Positions 23,584 through 35,835 of a stretch of DNA of 64,000 nt are shown piece by piece (position 1 is the stretch's first letter; each line of letters opens with the position of its first letter). Made by a program: the position numbers and the translations under genes. This stretch comes from Sabellastarte sp. h YS-2021 (Eukaryota > Annelida > Polychaeta > Sabellida > Sabellidae), in the NCBI GenBank assembly GCA_964017235.1, contig OZ024934.1:91602706-91666705 (forward strand), given 5' to 3'. The notes under the pieces were generated by a model. The model was not told where the DNA came from. It did no database searches and saw nothing but the letters and a program-made list of their open reading frames with translations.

Positions 23584-24220
23584 ATGCCTCTTTGGAAAGA
23601 GTTTGATTTTTTGGCAAAAAATGGAATACTGCGCCTGAGTGACCTAGTTGATAATAATGTCTCTTGGGAGCATTTAAATGAAAAATTAGAGTGCTACGTT
23701 TCAGTCCTGCCCTACAACTCATTGATTTGTTCAATACCTTCTCAGTGGAAAGAACAAATTTTGAATAATAAGAAACCTGACAAATACAAGATATATGACA
23801 TTCCTCATTTAGCAAAAAAATATAAACAAAGTGACTGCTAAGGATACTTATGCCTTTTGACCTATTTTAGTAAAATACCCTTCTGCTGTGAATAAATATT
23901 ATATACTCAGAACCCTGCTTACAAAGTTTACAATATAAAATTTTAAATAGGTTTATTTCATGTAATTATAACCTTTATCTATGAGATGTTAGTCAATCCC
24001 AAAACTGTGATTACAGTCTGGATATTTCTGGATATTGATACAATAAGACATTTTTTCTGTTGTTGCAATAGTGTTACTTCATGGAATTATGATGTTTTGT
24101 TTTTCTTCTTAATAATATCTGTTGCACACCAGCATAAAGACACTCTTTCTGATTATCTTATATGAAAATTGTACTTTTTTCTGTGGTTCAAAAATAAATT
24201 TTAAAAATAAAAGAAAGAGG
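23584..24220 (+). pseudogene. L1-like LINE ORF2 3' end, 5'-truncated
   Basis: The 85-codon open piece at 23584-23841 reads PLWKEFDFLAKNGILRLSDL, then NEKLECYVSVLPYNSLICSI and PSQWKE. This is the pattern W..NGI..I.DL....F.....L...Y......Y..L..AIP..WK of the C-terminal part of L1-type ORF2 proteins. A terminator follows and the region ends in A-rich AAAATAAATTTTAAAAATAA near 24190-24212, as a LINE tail would. Only the last fraction of the element remains. Confidence 0.6.
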
Positions 24221-24900
24221 GTTGACTTTTTCAACTAGTTGGCACTCACTATCACAGTGAGGCATAGGGCTGGCTGTGCTGTCCTCTCACAAGGGCCAGT
24301 CCTGCTTTTGGAATAAGTCAGGCTCACAAGGTGGTCTTGTAGTCATGAGATCTTCACGCAATCACAAACTCCTAACCGACAAGCCGTATTAAACCACGAC
24401 AAGTCGTACTGACAAACCGACAATACTGGACCAGTATTGTATTGGACCAATCTATCCCAGTCTACTGATTAATGTCAGGAGTCGGGATTAATACTTCAAT
24501 TAGGTTTGTATTTTGGCTTGGCAGGAGGACAGGATCTGAGATGTGAAGAAGAAATACCCTGGGGACAGAAGAAGCTGGCATCTATCAGTCCTTTTCAGGA
24601 CTACCCAGTTATTCCAAGAACTTTTATTGGAGCCATTGTTGCATCAATGTCCTACAAGTTTCGAACAAATTTCCCCAAAATCTAAAACAAATTCAAAACA
24701 ATTCTCCAAACAATTTCCAAACAAATCCCAAGTCCCATAGCCACGGTAAATTACTTCAACACCTGTCTTTTTAAATGTCCCACAGTAAATGTTCACATTT
24801 GTAAACTCTTGTTTATGTTCACCTTTGAATTTCTTTAAACTTCATATTTTCAATCACTCGATCACTCATTGGTGTGGGATGGTGTAATGTTTTAGTTATG
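24221..24900. other. No recognisable feature
   Basis: Spacer with slightly higher GC (24235-24480) and no supported gene. The plus frame at 24543-24740 is Gln/Asn/Lys-rich and unrecognised. Confidence 0.45.
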
Positions 24901-24959
24901 TTTTTTATAACATTCAGCTGAATATTTGTTTTGAGGATATTTGGGAGGTTGGTCAGCAG

Positions 24960-26440
24960 TTGGTCAGCAGTTGTCCTGAGAAGGACATTTTACAGCAGTG
25001 GTTCTGTAAAGGACCAATTGTAGGTAGGTGCAGTAAGGCTACTGCTGCTGCTGCTTGGGCCACGTCTACTGCTGGAGGGCCTGGGGCTTGGCTGGCTGCT
25101 GAGGACACTCTTCCTGTTGGCTGGTTGGAGGAGAGACGACGTGTTGATGTGGGTCAATTGCTGTTAATGGTGTATCCATTTGCAGGTAGCTCATGGCTGT
25201 ATATTCCCCCAAATGCTACAGATTCCTGAGATGATGTGTGCACTTTCTTTGCCTGTAACAGAGGCTATTGATCGTGTGTTGAATACTTTGCTCTGGCTGA
25301 TGGTGAAATGTAGCTGTTTTAAGGTACCGCGATGTTGCTCATCAACAACTAGGTATAGAGTTTGTGGTCCTCTGGGCTGTTGCTGTACTCTGGGCAACAC
25401 TTGGCTCTGCTGAGCTTGGTTGGATGGCCTGGCTTGCTCGTATCTGGGATTTTGGAATAGTCAAGATATATTCCCTGGCAGTGGCTTGCTGCTGCTGATA
25501 ACTCGGTGGCACATTTGTGGAAGATGTACTGGAGCTCCTAGAAAGTGTAGGTTGCTGGGGCTAATGGGTCCTGTTACTGCTCCGTATCCCACTTTAAAGT
25601 TTCACAGCCTCGTTTCTGAAAGTTTGAAAATCTGTTTCCTCAAAATTTCAATTTCAGATTCCATGTAGTTGCAGAAGGCTGTTTTGGCGGTCTCCTGTCT
25701 GGGCCCAAGGAAAGATGTGAGCGAAGTGTTCATCTGGGCAAATTGATCCATGACCTAATGATTGACTGATGAAAGCTGGGACACTAAACTGGTACTGGCA
25801 GTGCTGCAGAGTTTTGGCTGGTGTGTTGTGTCAAAGTGGAAGCTGGTCTCCATAATGTAAGTATCTGTGGACCCCGTGAAATGTTGTGGGCTGTGGCAGC
25901 ACTGGCTCCTCTCTGTGGGGAGTCCCTTCCTCCTGATTCCCCATGAAAGTTAATTTTGTCCTGATTCCAGTTCTGCCTCTCTGTCATTTCGTTGGGAGCC
26001 TAGCCAGACTTGGACTGGGTGAGTTTTCCATAGCAAATCCTTCAGGATTCGAACCAGGTCTCGTACTTCATCACTGACAGGTGGGAGCTGCTAGCAAACC
26101 TCTTCCACACGCAATCCTTTCTAGCCTTGTCCTTAAAGTGTTCGTTGGTTTTATTGTAAAGCATTTCAAGATCCTTGACAAAGTCCACAATAGCCTCCTC
26201 AACTGAGTCTGTTACATAAATGTTCGTCATATGTCCTTTCTTGTGCCTGGAGTGTGATTGAAATATGCCTGCCTCTCCTCCACCCTGTGTCCATTTCACT
26301 TTCACTCCTTTCAGTTCTTGGTCTTTTTACGGCCACTGCCTCCTCTATCGGTGGACTCTCGAGTTTCTGCTGTGGGTCTGTAAGATGAAGCCGGCCTGTC
26401 CTACACACTTTGGTAACAGTATACACAGTATACATCAAGA
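24960..26440 (-). pseudogene. MADF-type DNA-binding protein remnant of a DNA transposon
   Basis: The minus-strand frame 26305-26042 reads YVTDSVEEAIVDFVKDLEML, then YNKTNEHFKDKARKDCVWKR and MKYETWFES, the layout of a MADF domain (acidic start, hydrophobic core, W-K-I-A turn, final W). After a stop it continues RICYGKLTQSKSG and TERQNW (25990-25960), as in the MADF proteins paired with Harbinger-like transposases. A basic stretch KRPRTERSESEMD lies just upstream in another frame. From 25700 down to 24960 the minus strand is Gln/Ser/Pro-rich without clear motifs and may be the linker. No transposase is recognised next to it. Confidence 0.5.
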
Positions 26441-26860
26441 CGGGAAGTGACTATGGCAAGACGTGTAGAGAAACATGACAGGACGGTTTCCAGGTGGGCA
26501 GACCTAGAGTTGTGATCAAAGGTCATGGAGTATTGGTGAAGTATCAAAGATGTTTAATATTTTGCCGTGTCACCGCCGTAACAGGCCCTGAAACTACAAC
26601 TGATCCTAACCAACTTTGTAAACATTGCTCCGGATCCTCGAAAAATCAAATCTATACCGACAAGACGGCCCCAGTGTAACACCCCCATTAATTATGGCAC
26701 CGAGACAAGCATTTTCAGAATTTATAATTTTATATTTTATATATTTATCTTTTATATCTTTTTCTGTCACTGGATACTGAATCTGGTTGACTGTTTTGGT
26801 GCTGTTGTAACTTAGAGTCCCCTTAGATAAAGGGCAGATTAAGCAATTTTAAAGTCCAAT
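26441..26860. other. No recognisable feature
   Basis: Spacer before array element 1. Nothing beyond short chance frames. Confidence 0.45.
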
Positions 26861-27355
26861 TAGAAATAGAACTAGAGGATCGCTCGCAAAAAAAAAAGAT
26901 AATGTTTTTGCATAGCAAAAACAAAGCGTCCCGAAAAGGCTATAAAGGTGAGTGCTAAAGTATTAAGAAAATGCTTCGTTTCTAGCCTTATACTGTTGTG
27001 GCAACCAAAGTCAGCGCAGTCTGCTCTATCTAGCACGGTTTTCAAGATATAAGCATTTTTGTGTTTTGCAAAAAATAAAAAAATTAAAAATGTCCGCTAT
27101 ATTTGGCGAGACAAAAATATTTTGAAAATTGGCATGGCTACTCTGCAGAGATACACAGCAGGTCGCTCCATATAGCACGGTTTTCGAGATATAAGCATTT
27201 TTGTGTTTTGCAAAAATTCAAAATTCAAAATGGCCACCATTTTTGGGGAGACAAAATTTTTTGTCAAGAACACTGCCGCGGTGTGTATCTCCCGCCGAGC
27301 ATTAAAGCAGAAGAAATAGCTTTTCCGAGATATTCACAATTTTTCATTTTCGTGT

Positions 27356-29856
27356 GTGAAAGCTCTTCCAAAAGTAGGTGAATGAGTTATTTGAGAAAAA
27401 TTGGCTATCTGCAATACTATTAAGAGATAATTCACATTTACTCATTTTGAGTAGGTGAATAATTATCTATGGGTCTGAAACTTCACCAAGTGAAAGCTCT
27501 CCCTAAAGTAGGTGAATGAGTTATTTGAGAAAAATTGGCTATCTGCAATACTTTTAGAGATAATTCGCATTTACTCATTTTGAGTAGGTGAGTAATTAGC
27601 TATGGGTCTGAAACTTCACCATGTGAAAGCTCTCCCACAAGTAGATGAATGAGTATTTGATAAAAATTGGGTATCCGCAATACTTTTACAGATAATTAGC
27701 ATTTACTCATTTTGAGTAGGTGAATAAATAGCTATGGGTCTGAAACTTCACAGAGTGAAAGCTCTCCCAAAAGTAGGTGAATGAGTTATTTGAGAAAAAT
27801 TGGCTATCTGCAATACTTTTAGAGATAATTCGCATTTACTCATTTTGAGTAGGTGAATAATTAGCTATGGGTCTGAAACTTCACCAAGTGAAAGCTCTGC
27901 CAAAAGTAGGTGAATGAGTTATTTGAGAAAAATTGGCTATCTGCAATACTTTTAGAGATAATTCGCATTTACTCATTTTGAGTAGGTGAGTAATTAGCTA
28001 TGGGTCTGAAACTTCACCAAGTGAAAGCTCTCCCAAAAGTAGGTGAATGAGTTATTTGAGAAAAATTGGCTATCTGCAATACTTTTAGAGATAATTCGCA
28101 TTTACTCATTTTGAGTAGGTGAGTAATTAGCTATGGGTCTGAAACTTCACCAAGTGAAAGCTCTCCCAAAAGTAGGTGAATGAGTTATTTGAGAAAAATT
28201 GGCTATCTGCAATACTTTTAGAGATAATTCGCATTTACTCATTTTGAGTAGGTGAGTAATTAGCTATGGGTCTGAAACTTCACAGAGTGAAAGCTCTCCC
28301 AAAAGTAGGTGAATGAGTTATTTGAGAAAAATTGGCTATCTGCAATACTTTTAGAGATAATTCGCATTTACTCATTTTGAGTAGGTGAGTAATTAGCTAC
28401 GGGTCTGAAACTTCACCAAGTGAGAGCTCTCCCAAAAGTAGGTGAATGAGTTATTTGAGAAAAATTGGCTATCTGCAATACTTTTAGAGATAATTCACAT
28501 TTACTCATTTTCAGTAGGTGAGTAATTAGCTATGGGTCTGAAACTTCACAGAGTGAAAGCTCTCCCAAAAGTAGGTGAATGAGTTATTTGAGAAAAATTG
28601 GCTATCTGCAATACTTTTAGAGATAATTCGCATTTACTCATTTTGAGTAGGTGAGTAATTAGCTACGGGTCTGAAACTTCACCAAGTGAGAGCTCTCCCA
28701 AAAGTAGGTGAATGAGTTATTTGAGAAAAATTGGCTATCTGCAATACTTTTAGAGATAATTCACATTTACTCATTTTCAGTAGGTGAGTAATTAGCTATG
28801 GGTCTGAAACTTCACCATGTGAAAGCTCTTCCAAAAGTAGGTGAATGAGTTATTTGAGAAAAATTGGCTATCTGCAATACTTTTAGAGATAATTCGCATT
28901 TACTCATTTTGAGTAGGTGAGTAATTAGCTATGGGTCTGAAACTTCACAGAGTGAAAGCTCTCCCAAAAGTAGGTGAATGAGTTATTTGAGAAAAATTGG
29001 CTATCTGCAATACTTTTAGAAATAATTCGCATTTACTCATTTTGAGTAGGTGAGTAATTAGCTATGGGTCTGAAACTTCACCAAGTGAAAGCTCTCCCAA
29101 AAGTAGGTGAATGATTAATTTGACAAAAATTGGCTATCTGCAATACTTTTAGAGATAATTCGCATTTACTCATTTTGAGTAGGTGAGTAATTAGCTATGG
29201 GTCTGAAACTTCACCAAGTGAAAGCTCTGCCAAAAGTAGGTGAATGAGTTATTTGAGAAAAATTGGCTATCTGCAATACTTTTAGAGATAATTCGCATTT
29301 ACTCATTTTGAGTAGGTGAGTAATTAGCTATGGGTCTGAAACTTCACCAAGTGAAAGCTCTCCCAAAAGTAGGTGAATGATTTATTAGAGAAAAATTGGC
29401 TATCTGCAATACTTTTAGAGATAATTCGCATTTACTCATTTTGAGTAGGTGAGTAATTAGCTATGGGTCTGAAACTTCACCATGTGAAAGCTCTCCCACA
29501 AGTAGATGAATGAGTTATTTGATAAAAATTGGGTATCCGCAATACTTTTACAGATAATTAGCATTTACTCATTTTGAGTAGGTAAATAATTAGCTATGGG
29601 TCTGAAACTTCACCATGTGAAAGCTCTCCCAAAAGTAGGTGAATGAGTTATTTGAGAAAAATTGGCTATCCGCAATACTTTTAGAGATAATTCGCATTTA
29701 CTCATTTTGAGTAGGTGAGTAATTAGCTATGGGTCTGAAACTTCACCATGTGAAAGCTCTTCCAAAAGTAGGTGAATGAGTTATTTGAGAAAAATTGGCT
29801 ATCTGCAATACTTTTAAGAGATAATTCGCATTTACTCATTTTGAGTAGGTGAGTAA
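27356..29856 (+). repeat. 133-bp tandem array, 19 copies
   Basis: Copies begin with GTGAAAGCTCTCCCAAAAGT (or close) at 27356, 27490, 27623, 27755, 27888, 28021 and then every 133 bases to 29750; the last is partial. Variants mark higher-order structure: the pair at 28287-28552 is repeated almost exactly at 28553-28818. The array ends abruptly at GGTGAGTAA where the 169-bp array resumes. Confidence 0.97.
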
Positions 29857-31010
29857 AATGGCCGCCATTTTTGGCAAGATAAAATTTTTTTGAAAATTGG
29901 CATGGCTACTCTGCAGAGATACCCTGTGGGTCAAAAATTTCGTCGAAATCACTCTATCTAGCACGGTTTTCAGGATATAAGCATTTTTGTGTTTTGCAAT
30001 TTTGCGAAAAATTCGAAAATTCAAAATGGCCGCCATTTTTTGCGAGAAATTTTTTGTTTGAAAATTGGCATGGCTACTCTGCAGATATACCCTGTGGATC
30101 AAAAATTTCGTCGAAATCGCTCTATCTTGCAGGGTTTTCGGGATATAAGCATTTTTATGTTTTGCAATTTTTGCGAAAAATTCGAAAATTCAAAATGGCC
30201 GCCATTTTTGGCGAGAGAAAATTTTTTTCAAGATTGGGATAACTACTCTGCAGAGATACCCTGTGGGTCAAAAATTTCGTCGAAATCGCTCTATCTAGCA
30301 GGGTTTTCGAGATATAAGCATTTTTGTGTTTTGCAATTTTTACGAAAACTTCAAAAAATTCAAAATGGCCGCCATTTTTGGCGAGACAAAAATTTTTTGA
30401 AAATTGGGAAAAGTACTCCACAGAGATACCCTGCGGGTCAAAAATTTTGTCGAAATTGCTCTATCTAGCACGGTTTTTGAGATATAAGCATTTTTGTGTT
30501 TTGCAATTTTTGCGAAAATTTCGAAAATTCAAAATGGCCGCCATTTTGGACGAGACAAAAATTTTTTGAAAATTGGGAAAACTACTGCACAGAGATACCC
30601 TGCGGGTCAAAAATTTCGTCGAAATCGCTCTATCTAGCACGGTTTTCGAGATATAAGCATTTTTGTGTTTTGCAATTTTTACGAAAATTTCGAAAATTCA
30701 AAATGGCCGCCATTTTTGGCGAGACAAAAATTTTTTGAAAATTGGGAAAAGTACTCCGCAGAGATACCCTGCGGGTCAAAAATTTTGTCGAAATTGCTCT
30801 ATCTAGCACGGTTTTTGAGATATAAGCATTTTTGTGTTTTGCAATTTTTGCGAAAATTTCGAAAATTCAAAATGGCCGCCATTTTGGACGAGACAAAAAT
30901 TTTTTGAAAATTGGGAAAACTACTCCGCAGAGATACCCTGTGGGTCAAAAATTTCGTTGAAATCGCTCTATCTAGCACGGTTTTCGAGATATAAGCATTT
31001 TTGTGTTTTC
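29855..31010 (+). repeat. 169-bp tandem array (AAAATGGCCGCC satellite), 7 copies
   Basis: Units start with AAAATGGCCGCCATTTT at 29855, 30023, 30192, 30362, 30531, 30700 and 30869. Two further diverged units flank the other side of the 133-bp array at 27036-27270. The unit also holds AGCACGGTTTTCGAGATATA and GGTCAAAAATTTCGTCGAAA. It is the reverse complement of the satellite in 48421-53020. Open frames through it are by-products of a repeat period that is one base short of a multiple of ten codons. Confidence 0.95.
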
Positions 31011-31373
31011 CTTATTTGGAAAATTCGTAATGATTAATTAATCATTAATTACTCGGCCATTTCTTGACCAATCAATGCCAAAATCTAATGATTTCCAGAT
31101 TTTAATAGAATGAATGTATTTGCCAAGTTTCAGGTGAATTGATAAAATTCCTTTCAAGTTATCATCCGGACAAGCTTCCCCATCGAAAAAAGACATTTTT
31201 GGTCATGTGACCTCTCTGATTGGTTGAAATGTCACTGCAGCATATTCAAAAAAATTCCCCAAAGCTACTGCCTAAACCTGCCAAATTTGAAAAGAATCCG
31301 CCTAACGGTTACAGAGTTATAAGGAAAACAAAATGCGGAGCCGGCGGAGCCTGAAGCTCTCCCATACACAAAC

Positions 31374-31395
31374 AAGCGTCCCTTGCGGGACGCTT
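31374..31395 (+). other. Terminal hairpin of array element 1
   Basis: Perfect 9-bp stem AAGCGTCCC/GGGACGCTT with loop TTGC, followed by AATAATG. It is comparable to the 3' hairpins at 39009, 44280, 53168 and 62934. Confidence 0.85.
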
Positions 31396-31402
31396 AATAA
31401 TG

Positions 31403-31706
31403 TATACACAATAGAGTTCATTCAAATGATGTTTAAACGTGAACAACATGAAGGAAAGTATTTTATATGAATATGTGAAACATTGGTGAAATTTTGTCTC
31501 AATTTCTTTGGTCTAACGTGACACCATTGAATAAAAAAAAACATTTATAAATTTCAAATTATATCATATTTAAATGAGCGGAATTTGGCATACATTTTCT
31601 TCATAGAATGGTTTTTATACAGTTTTTATGTTAGAGTTTGGATGCTCTGACGAACCAGTTATAGCTGATAAATTCCAGATTTAAACCAAGTCTGTCAACA
31701 ACATCC
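31403..31706. other. No recognisable feature
   Basis: AT-rich spacer between array element 1 and the TTGGCCCAC foldback. Confidence 0.5.
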
Positions 31707-32220
31707 CAGATAACATTCCGCCGGTGGACCACCGGCGTATGGTCGGCAGATATTGCCACCGGTGGGCCAACGTTGGCCCACCGGTGGTTTTTGGTTGTAT
31801 AATTGGCAGTTTTTCAACATTGGGCCAACGGTGGCTTTCCACCAGTGGGCCAACGGCGTTTTTTTTCAAGATGGCGGTGAGCAATAATAGGGGATTTTTG
31901 GAAACTTATTAAAAATTTATTCATAAGTGTGTGTCTAATAATGAGATTTCAGTGAGCCCACAAGTTTTAACTCTCTATTTAGCAATTTTAGACATACAAA
32001 CAGTATTTTTATTATAATTTTGCAATATAAAAGTTGTCATTGGACATATTATAATTATTATTATAATTATATTACAGAATTTCAACCAGCGTATTTCCAC
32101 TGGTGGGCCAACGTTGGCCCAACGGACAAAAAGACGGTGGCCCACCAGTGGAAACCTCCGGTGGGCCAACGGATTTACCGCTGGTGGCCCACCCGTGGGC
32201 CACCAGCAGACTGTTATCTG
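31707..32220. mobile_element. Foldback element of TTGGCCCAC repeats, 514 bp
   Basis: The ends are inverted: CAGATAACATTCCGCCGGTGG-like at 31707-31727 and the complement of CCACCAGCAGACTGTTATCT at the right, ending 32220. Inside each end are many copies of TTGGCCCAC/GTGGGCCAAC and CACCGGTGG, arranged as palindromes (for example GGGCCAACGTTGGCCC at about 31766 and 32105). The middle (31875-32090) is AT-rich. Target duplication not found. Confidence 0.75.
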
Positions 32221-33410
32221 CATGGATACCGGTCATGGTGTTATGTACAACATTATCAAAAAAACAAAACAAACAAACAAACAGACAAAAAAACCCCAGT
32301 GGTATAAGTTTTTAGTGTTGGTCAACTTTCGTTTTCGTACAAATTATGATTCACCCAAACTTTAGGGGAAATTGCAAACTTGTGTATGTGGTTATTGAAC
32401 TGTACATCTTACTTTCAACTATTTGTTAAATCCAATAAACACCTAGTCCTAATCACGAAAACTATCTGCACATTTGTAAAATTTCCTTTGTCTTTTTTAT
32501 GTTTTTTTGTTATTAGAAGCTGTCATTTAATCCACATAAGACATGAAGTCAATTAAAACATTCTAGATTACAGAAATATATTTTTAACTCAGTTCTAAGT
32601 TGTAAATGTTAAAAAGTACCAAAACCTAGAATAAATTTGTCCAGAAACAAATTAGTACATTATCAAACACAAGTGTTAAATTACATTTAAAGAAAATGTA
32701 TATTTGTGGGTCAGATATCTGAAACCGCGTGGTGAGTTACTTCAGGAACAACTGTTTTATTTTTCATTTCCTCAAAATAGCTGTAATTTACTTAATTGCA
32801 AATTAACAAATTCTAAATATCATTACATTAGTATTTTAACCTTGTCATCTTTACCCAACCTTATACAATGTGCCACACCGGTCAGTTGATCAATCTGTAT
32901 TTTTAACCCGTCACTCTGTAGGATTGCCTTAGTTTACGATATAAAACATAAGGTTACCCTGAATTACTCTTTAGAAAATCTGGACTGAGATATTTATCAT
33001 CTCTAAAATTAGATCTGACTCAACAGATCTCCTCTGTTGCAGAAGAACATTTTACGAAGAGCTACTGAGCTCGATATTCCACACGTGGAAAAACTAATCA
33101 AGGTATTACTTTAGTTGAACTATAAGAGGTTCAAGTGAAACTTTGTGTTGGGGGGAAAGCACCTGAAACACTATTGACTTTCATTTACAGTGAGTCCCCT
33201 AAGTGGTCTTCTCCCATAAAACGAAAGTGTAAACATTGTCAAGATAAACACCCGATAACAGCGTCAATAAAGGTACCGTCAATTAATTATGTGGAAATAT
33301 ACTATTTGTGTTAGTATTAATCAGCCATTGTTACGGCTTGTAATGCATACTTCATAGTGTGCACGTGTGAAGTATTCACTATTCAGTAACCACATAAACA
33401 CAGCATAGTA
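32221..33410. other. Spacer; no supported gene
   Basis: AT-rich. Short segments at 33043-33102 and 33191-33272 look like exons at first sight but do not join in phase (see rejected items). Confidence 0.4.
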
Positions 33411-33501
33411 ATATATATACTCAGACATTTTACAACTCAATTGTTACCAGACATTGGATATTGACTGTGAATGTGGATATACACGTAGAAAACCATATAA
33501 G
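33411..33501 (+). promoter_or_regulatory. Candidate promoter and untranslated first exon for NAPE-PLD
   Basis: A TATA-like ATATATATA at 33411-33419 is followed about 85 bases later by a near-perfect donor AAG|GTAAGT at 33501/33502. A transcript starting near 33440 and spliced from 33501 to the acceptor at 39591 would supply the 5' UTR of the NAPE-PLD message. This rests on two short motifs only, and a MITE and several repeats lie between. Confidence 0.2.
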
Positions 33502-33572
33502 GTAAGTCTTAAATTATCGGTCGCAAATTAATTAATTACTGCTGTTTTTGAGCTTACGAGTGTTTTACTGTA

Positions 33573-33806
33573 CTGCCTTGCTACCAATTATCGCCGGGTA
33601 CCAATTATCGCCAGACAGAATTCAAATAGATATAACTTCACCAAAATAGCATCCAAAGTCTAGCAAATAAGGTAAAACTATTTCCAAAGTGAATGGAACA
33701 AATACACAACAAAAAGCTTTTAAAATATATGACCATTAATGAAATATGAATGTTTTATTTTCTGGTGGCGATAATTGGTAGCCGGCGATAATTGGTAGCA
33801 AGGCAG
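33573..33806. mobile_element. TA-flanked MITE with duplicated subterminal motif
   Basis: Left end CTGCCTTGCTACCAATTATC is inverted at the right as GATAATTGGTAGCAAGGCAG (33787-33806). TA lies on both sides (33571-33572 and 33807-33808), as for Tc1/mariner-type insertions. Within each end the word TACCAATTATCGCC occurs twice in direct repeat. Interior non-coding. Confidence 0.85.
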
Positions 33807-33808
33807 TA

Positions 33809-34727
33809 GACTTTTATCAATTGGTGTACTTTAATTAATACTGTCCTGAGTTCCTACATACAAGTACTGAGTGCCACTTGGCTATGTCTTAATTTGGCAC
33901 AAAATGATGTAAACAATTAATTCAACAGCTCCTGTACAAAAATTGTGATTTATTATCCAACCCAAGTCGTATATGACGTGTAAGAGAATAAGGGGAAAAC
34001 GTGCACAGAGCGGGATGCATTTCCCCCTTTTGTACCGGCGCCTCCATACCATGGATAATTAGTATCAATAAGTTCCGGTTTTTCACTAACATTTTGGTAA
34101 AAAATATAGTGCATTTCCTGTATATTTAACATCACTCTCAAGAAATAATTTTGTACTTTGTACCCCCCCCATTACATTATTTTTCAAGGGGTGGGGGTGT
34201 TCGAACCCCCCCCCCCCCCCCCCCCCACTGGATCCGCTAATGCTTATATTGTACGTTGTTATCAACCGTGAAAGGTGCATGTTTAACTTGATTATGTCAT
34301 TGAAATAATTGAGGGTTGTTTCAGCAGTGTGCTGTACACTTGTGTTTGTATTTTGAAATTAAACCTGTAAAAACAAAATTAAATAGATTTATTATTATTA
34401 AATCTAAGAAGGCAAACAAAGGAGAAAGATATGTAAAGGCTTTTAACAAAGCCGACAATAGAGTTTTATTTATACTTTGACATGAAAATTTAAGTTGACA
34501 AGCACATAAATTTAATTTTCAACAGATAATCAAAATACAAACAGGAAAAGGAGCGTTTTCCTTTTTGCCTTTGAAATCGGACAAAAAATTATTAGAATGG
34601 CCCCTCATTATGTATTTGGATTAATTGCAAGTCACACGACTTTGAAGTACATGTATTATTACAAATGGCAGTTCTTACAAGCATATGGCTTTCCACTCAT
34701 TCCCCTCACTGTCCTGTAATCATCTCA
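33809..34727. other. Spacer with a long poly-C tract
   Basis: AT-rich, no gene. A C run of about 19 bases plus shorter ones lies at 34162-34226 next to GGGGTGGGGGTG, so slippage and assembly error are likely there. Confidence 0.5.
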
Positions 34728-35375
34728 AAAAATCGACTTAGTATCTCAAAAAATTGAAATAATTATCTAAAAAATTGACTTAATATCTCAAAAAATTGAT
34801 ATAATATTTAAAAAAAATTGACATAATATCTTAAAAAATTGAGATAACTTTCTCAAATAATTGACATAATATCTCAAAAAATTGAGATAACTATCTCGAA
34901 AAATTCAGTTAATATCTAAAAAAAAAATGACATAATATCTCAAAAAATTGACTTAGCATCTCAAAATATTGACTTAATATCTCAAAAAATTGAGATAATT
35001 TTCTCCAAAAATTGACTTAGTATTTCCAAAAATTTACATAATATCTTGAAAAATTGACTTAATATTTCAAAAAATTGAGATAGTATCTCAAAAAAATGAC
35101 TTAATATTTCAAAAAATTGACTTAGTATCTCAAAAAATTGACATAATATCTAAAAAAATTGAGATAACTATCTCAAAAAATTGACTTTATATCTCAAAAA
35201 ATTGACATAATATCTCGAAAAATTGAGATAACTATCTCAAAAAATTGACTTACGATCTCAAAAAATTGACATCATATCTAAAAAAATTGAGATAATTATT
35301 TTAAAAAATTGAGATAGTATCTCAAAAAATTGACTTAATATCTCAAAAAAATGAGATACTATCTGACTAAATTGA
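34728..35375 (+). repeat. 21-bp minisatellite (ATCTCAAAAAATTGACTTA)
   Basis: About thirty copies of a 20-22 base unit, ATCTCAAAAAATTGACTTAAT and variants (GAGATAAC or GACATAAT in place of GACTTAAT). The strand is strongly A-rich. No coding capacity and no flanking elements that would make it a CRISPR. Confidence 0.95.
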
Positions 35376-35835
35376 AAAAAAAATTTTTTTCACTTGGCCC
35401 TAATACTCTTCCGTACAAATTATACCAAATGGTGGATAATAAAAGTAAAAGTTAACTCATTAGACATATACAGAAAAAATATATATCACTGATGATTAAC
35501 AATGTAATACTGGTCCTATGCACTCGTATAATATTGTTATCATGATTTGTGATATTTCTGTATAAGTTATTTAGGAAGTTTTCCTATTGTATGAGCTGTG
35601 CATTTGTTGGTCATGTGGAAATTTAAATTCAAGAAAAAAAAAGGCAATGGAGAAAATCCCTGCACATATTTTTGAGGAAAACCATGGAGAAAAGCCCCAA
35701 TCCATTTTTTTTGGAAACAGCCCTACATTATCAATTTGATAAAAAATATTTCATACTTTCCAAAGTGTGCATTGAATAAATGAGCCCTTTGAGCCCTCCA
35801 TTGTTAATCTCTGGTAAGAAGGTATATATAATTGG

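Larger units (their letters stand above)
26861..31402 (+). mobile_element. Array element 1 (pearl/Helentron-like, two nested satellites)
   Basis: It begins near AACTAGAGGATCGCTCGCAA and contains an AGCGTCCC word at 26926. It ends with a hairpin at 31374-31395 (stem AAGCGTCCC, loop TTGC) whose stem half repeats the 5' word. The core holds 169-bp repeats at 27036-27270 and 29855-31010, interrupted by nineteen 133-bp repeats at 27356-29856. The 3' segment 31011-31373 is unique. No protein is encoded. Organisation (left part, tandem core, right part, terminal hairpin) matches pearl-type elements of bivalves, considered relatives of Helentrons. Boundaries are estimates. Confidence 0.65.

Noticed and set aside
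23584..23841. Host gene of 85 codons
   Set aside because: Its W..NGI..L.DL and IP..WKE spacing is that of an L1-type ORF2 C-terminus, and it is followed by an A-rich tail.
29989..31037. Overlapping open frames of 67-159 codons through the 169-bp array
   Set aside because: They repeat every 169 bases with the repeat unit, have no independent start context and occur on both strands. They are by-products of the satellite.
33043..33272. Two exon-like segments (33043-33102 and 33191-33272) with AG/GT borders
   Set aside because: The first is open only in a frame ending at phase 0, while the second is open only if entered with two bases already read, so they cannot be joined. No family similarity recognised.
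34728..35375. Regular short repeats resembling a CRISPR array
   Set aside because: No unique spacers, unit of 21 bp repeated directly, animal DNA context.
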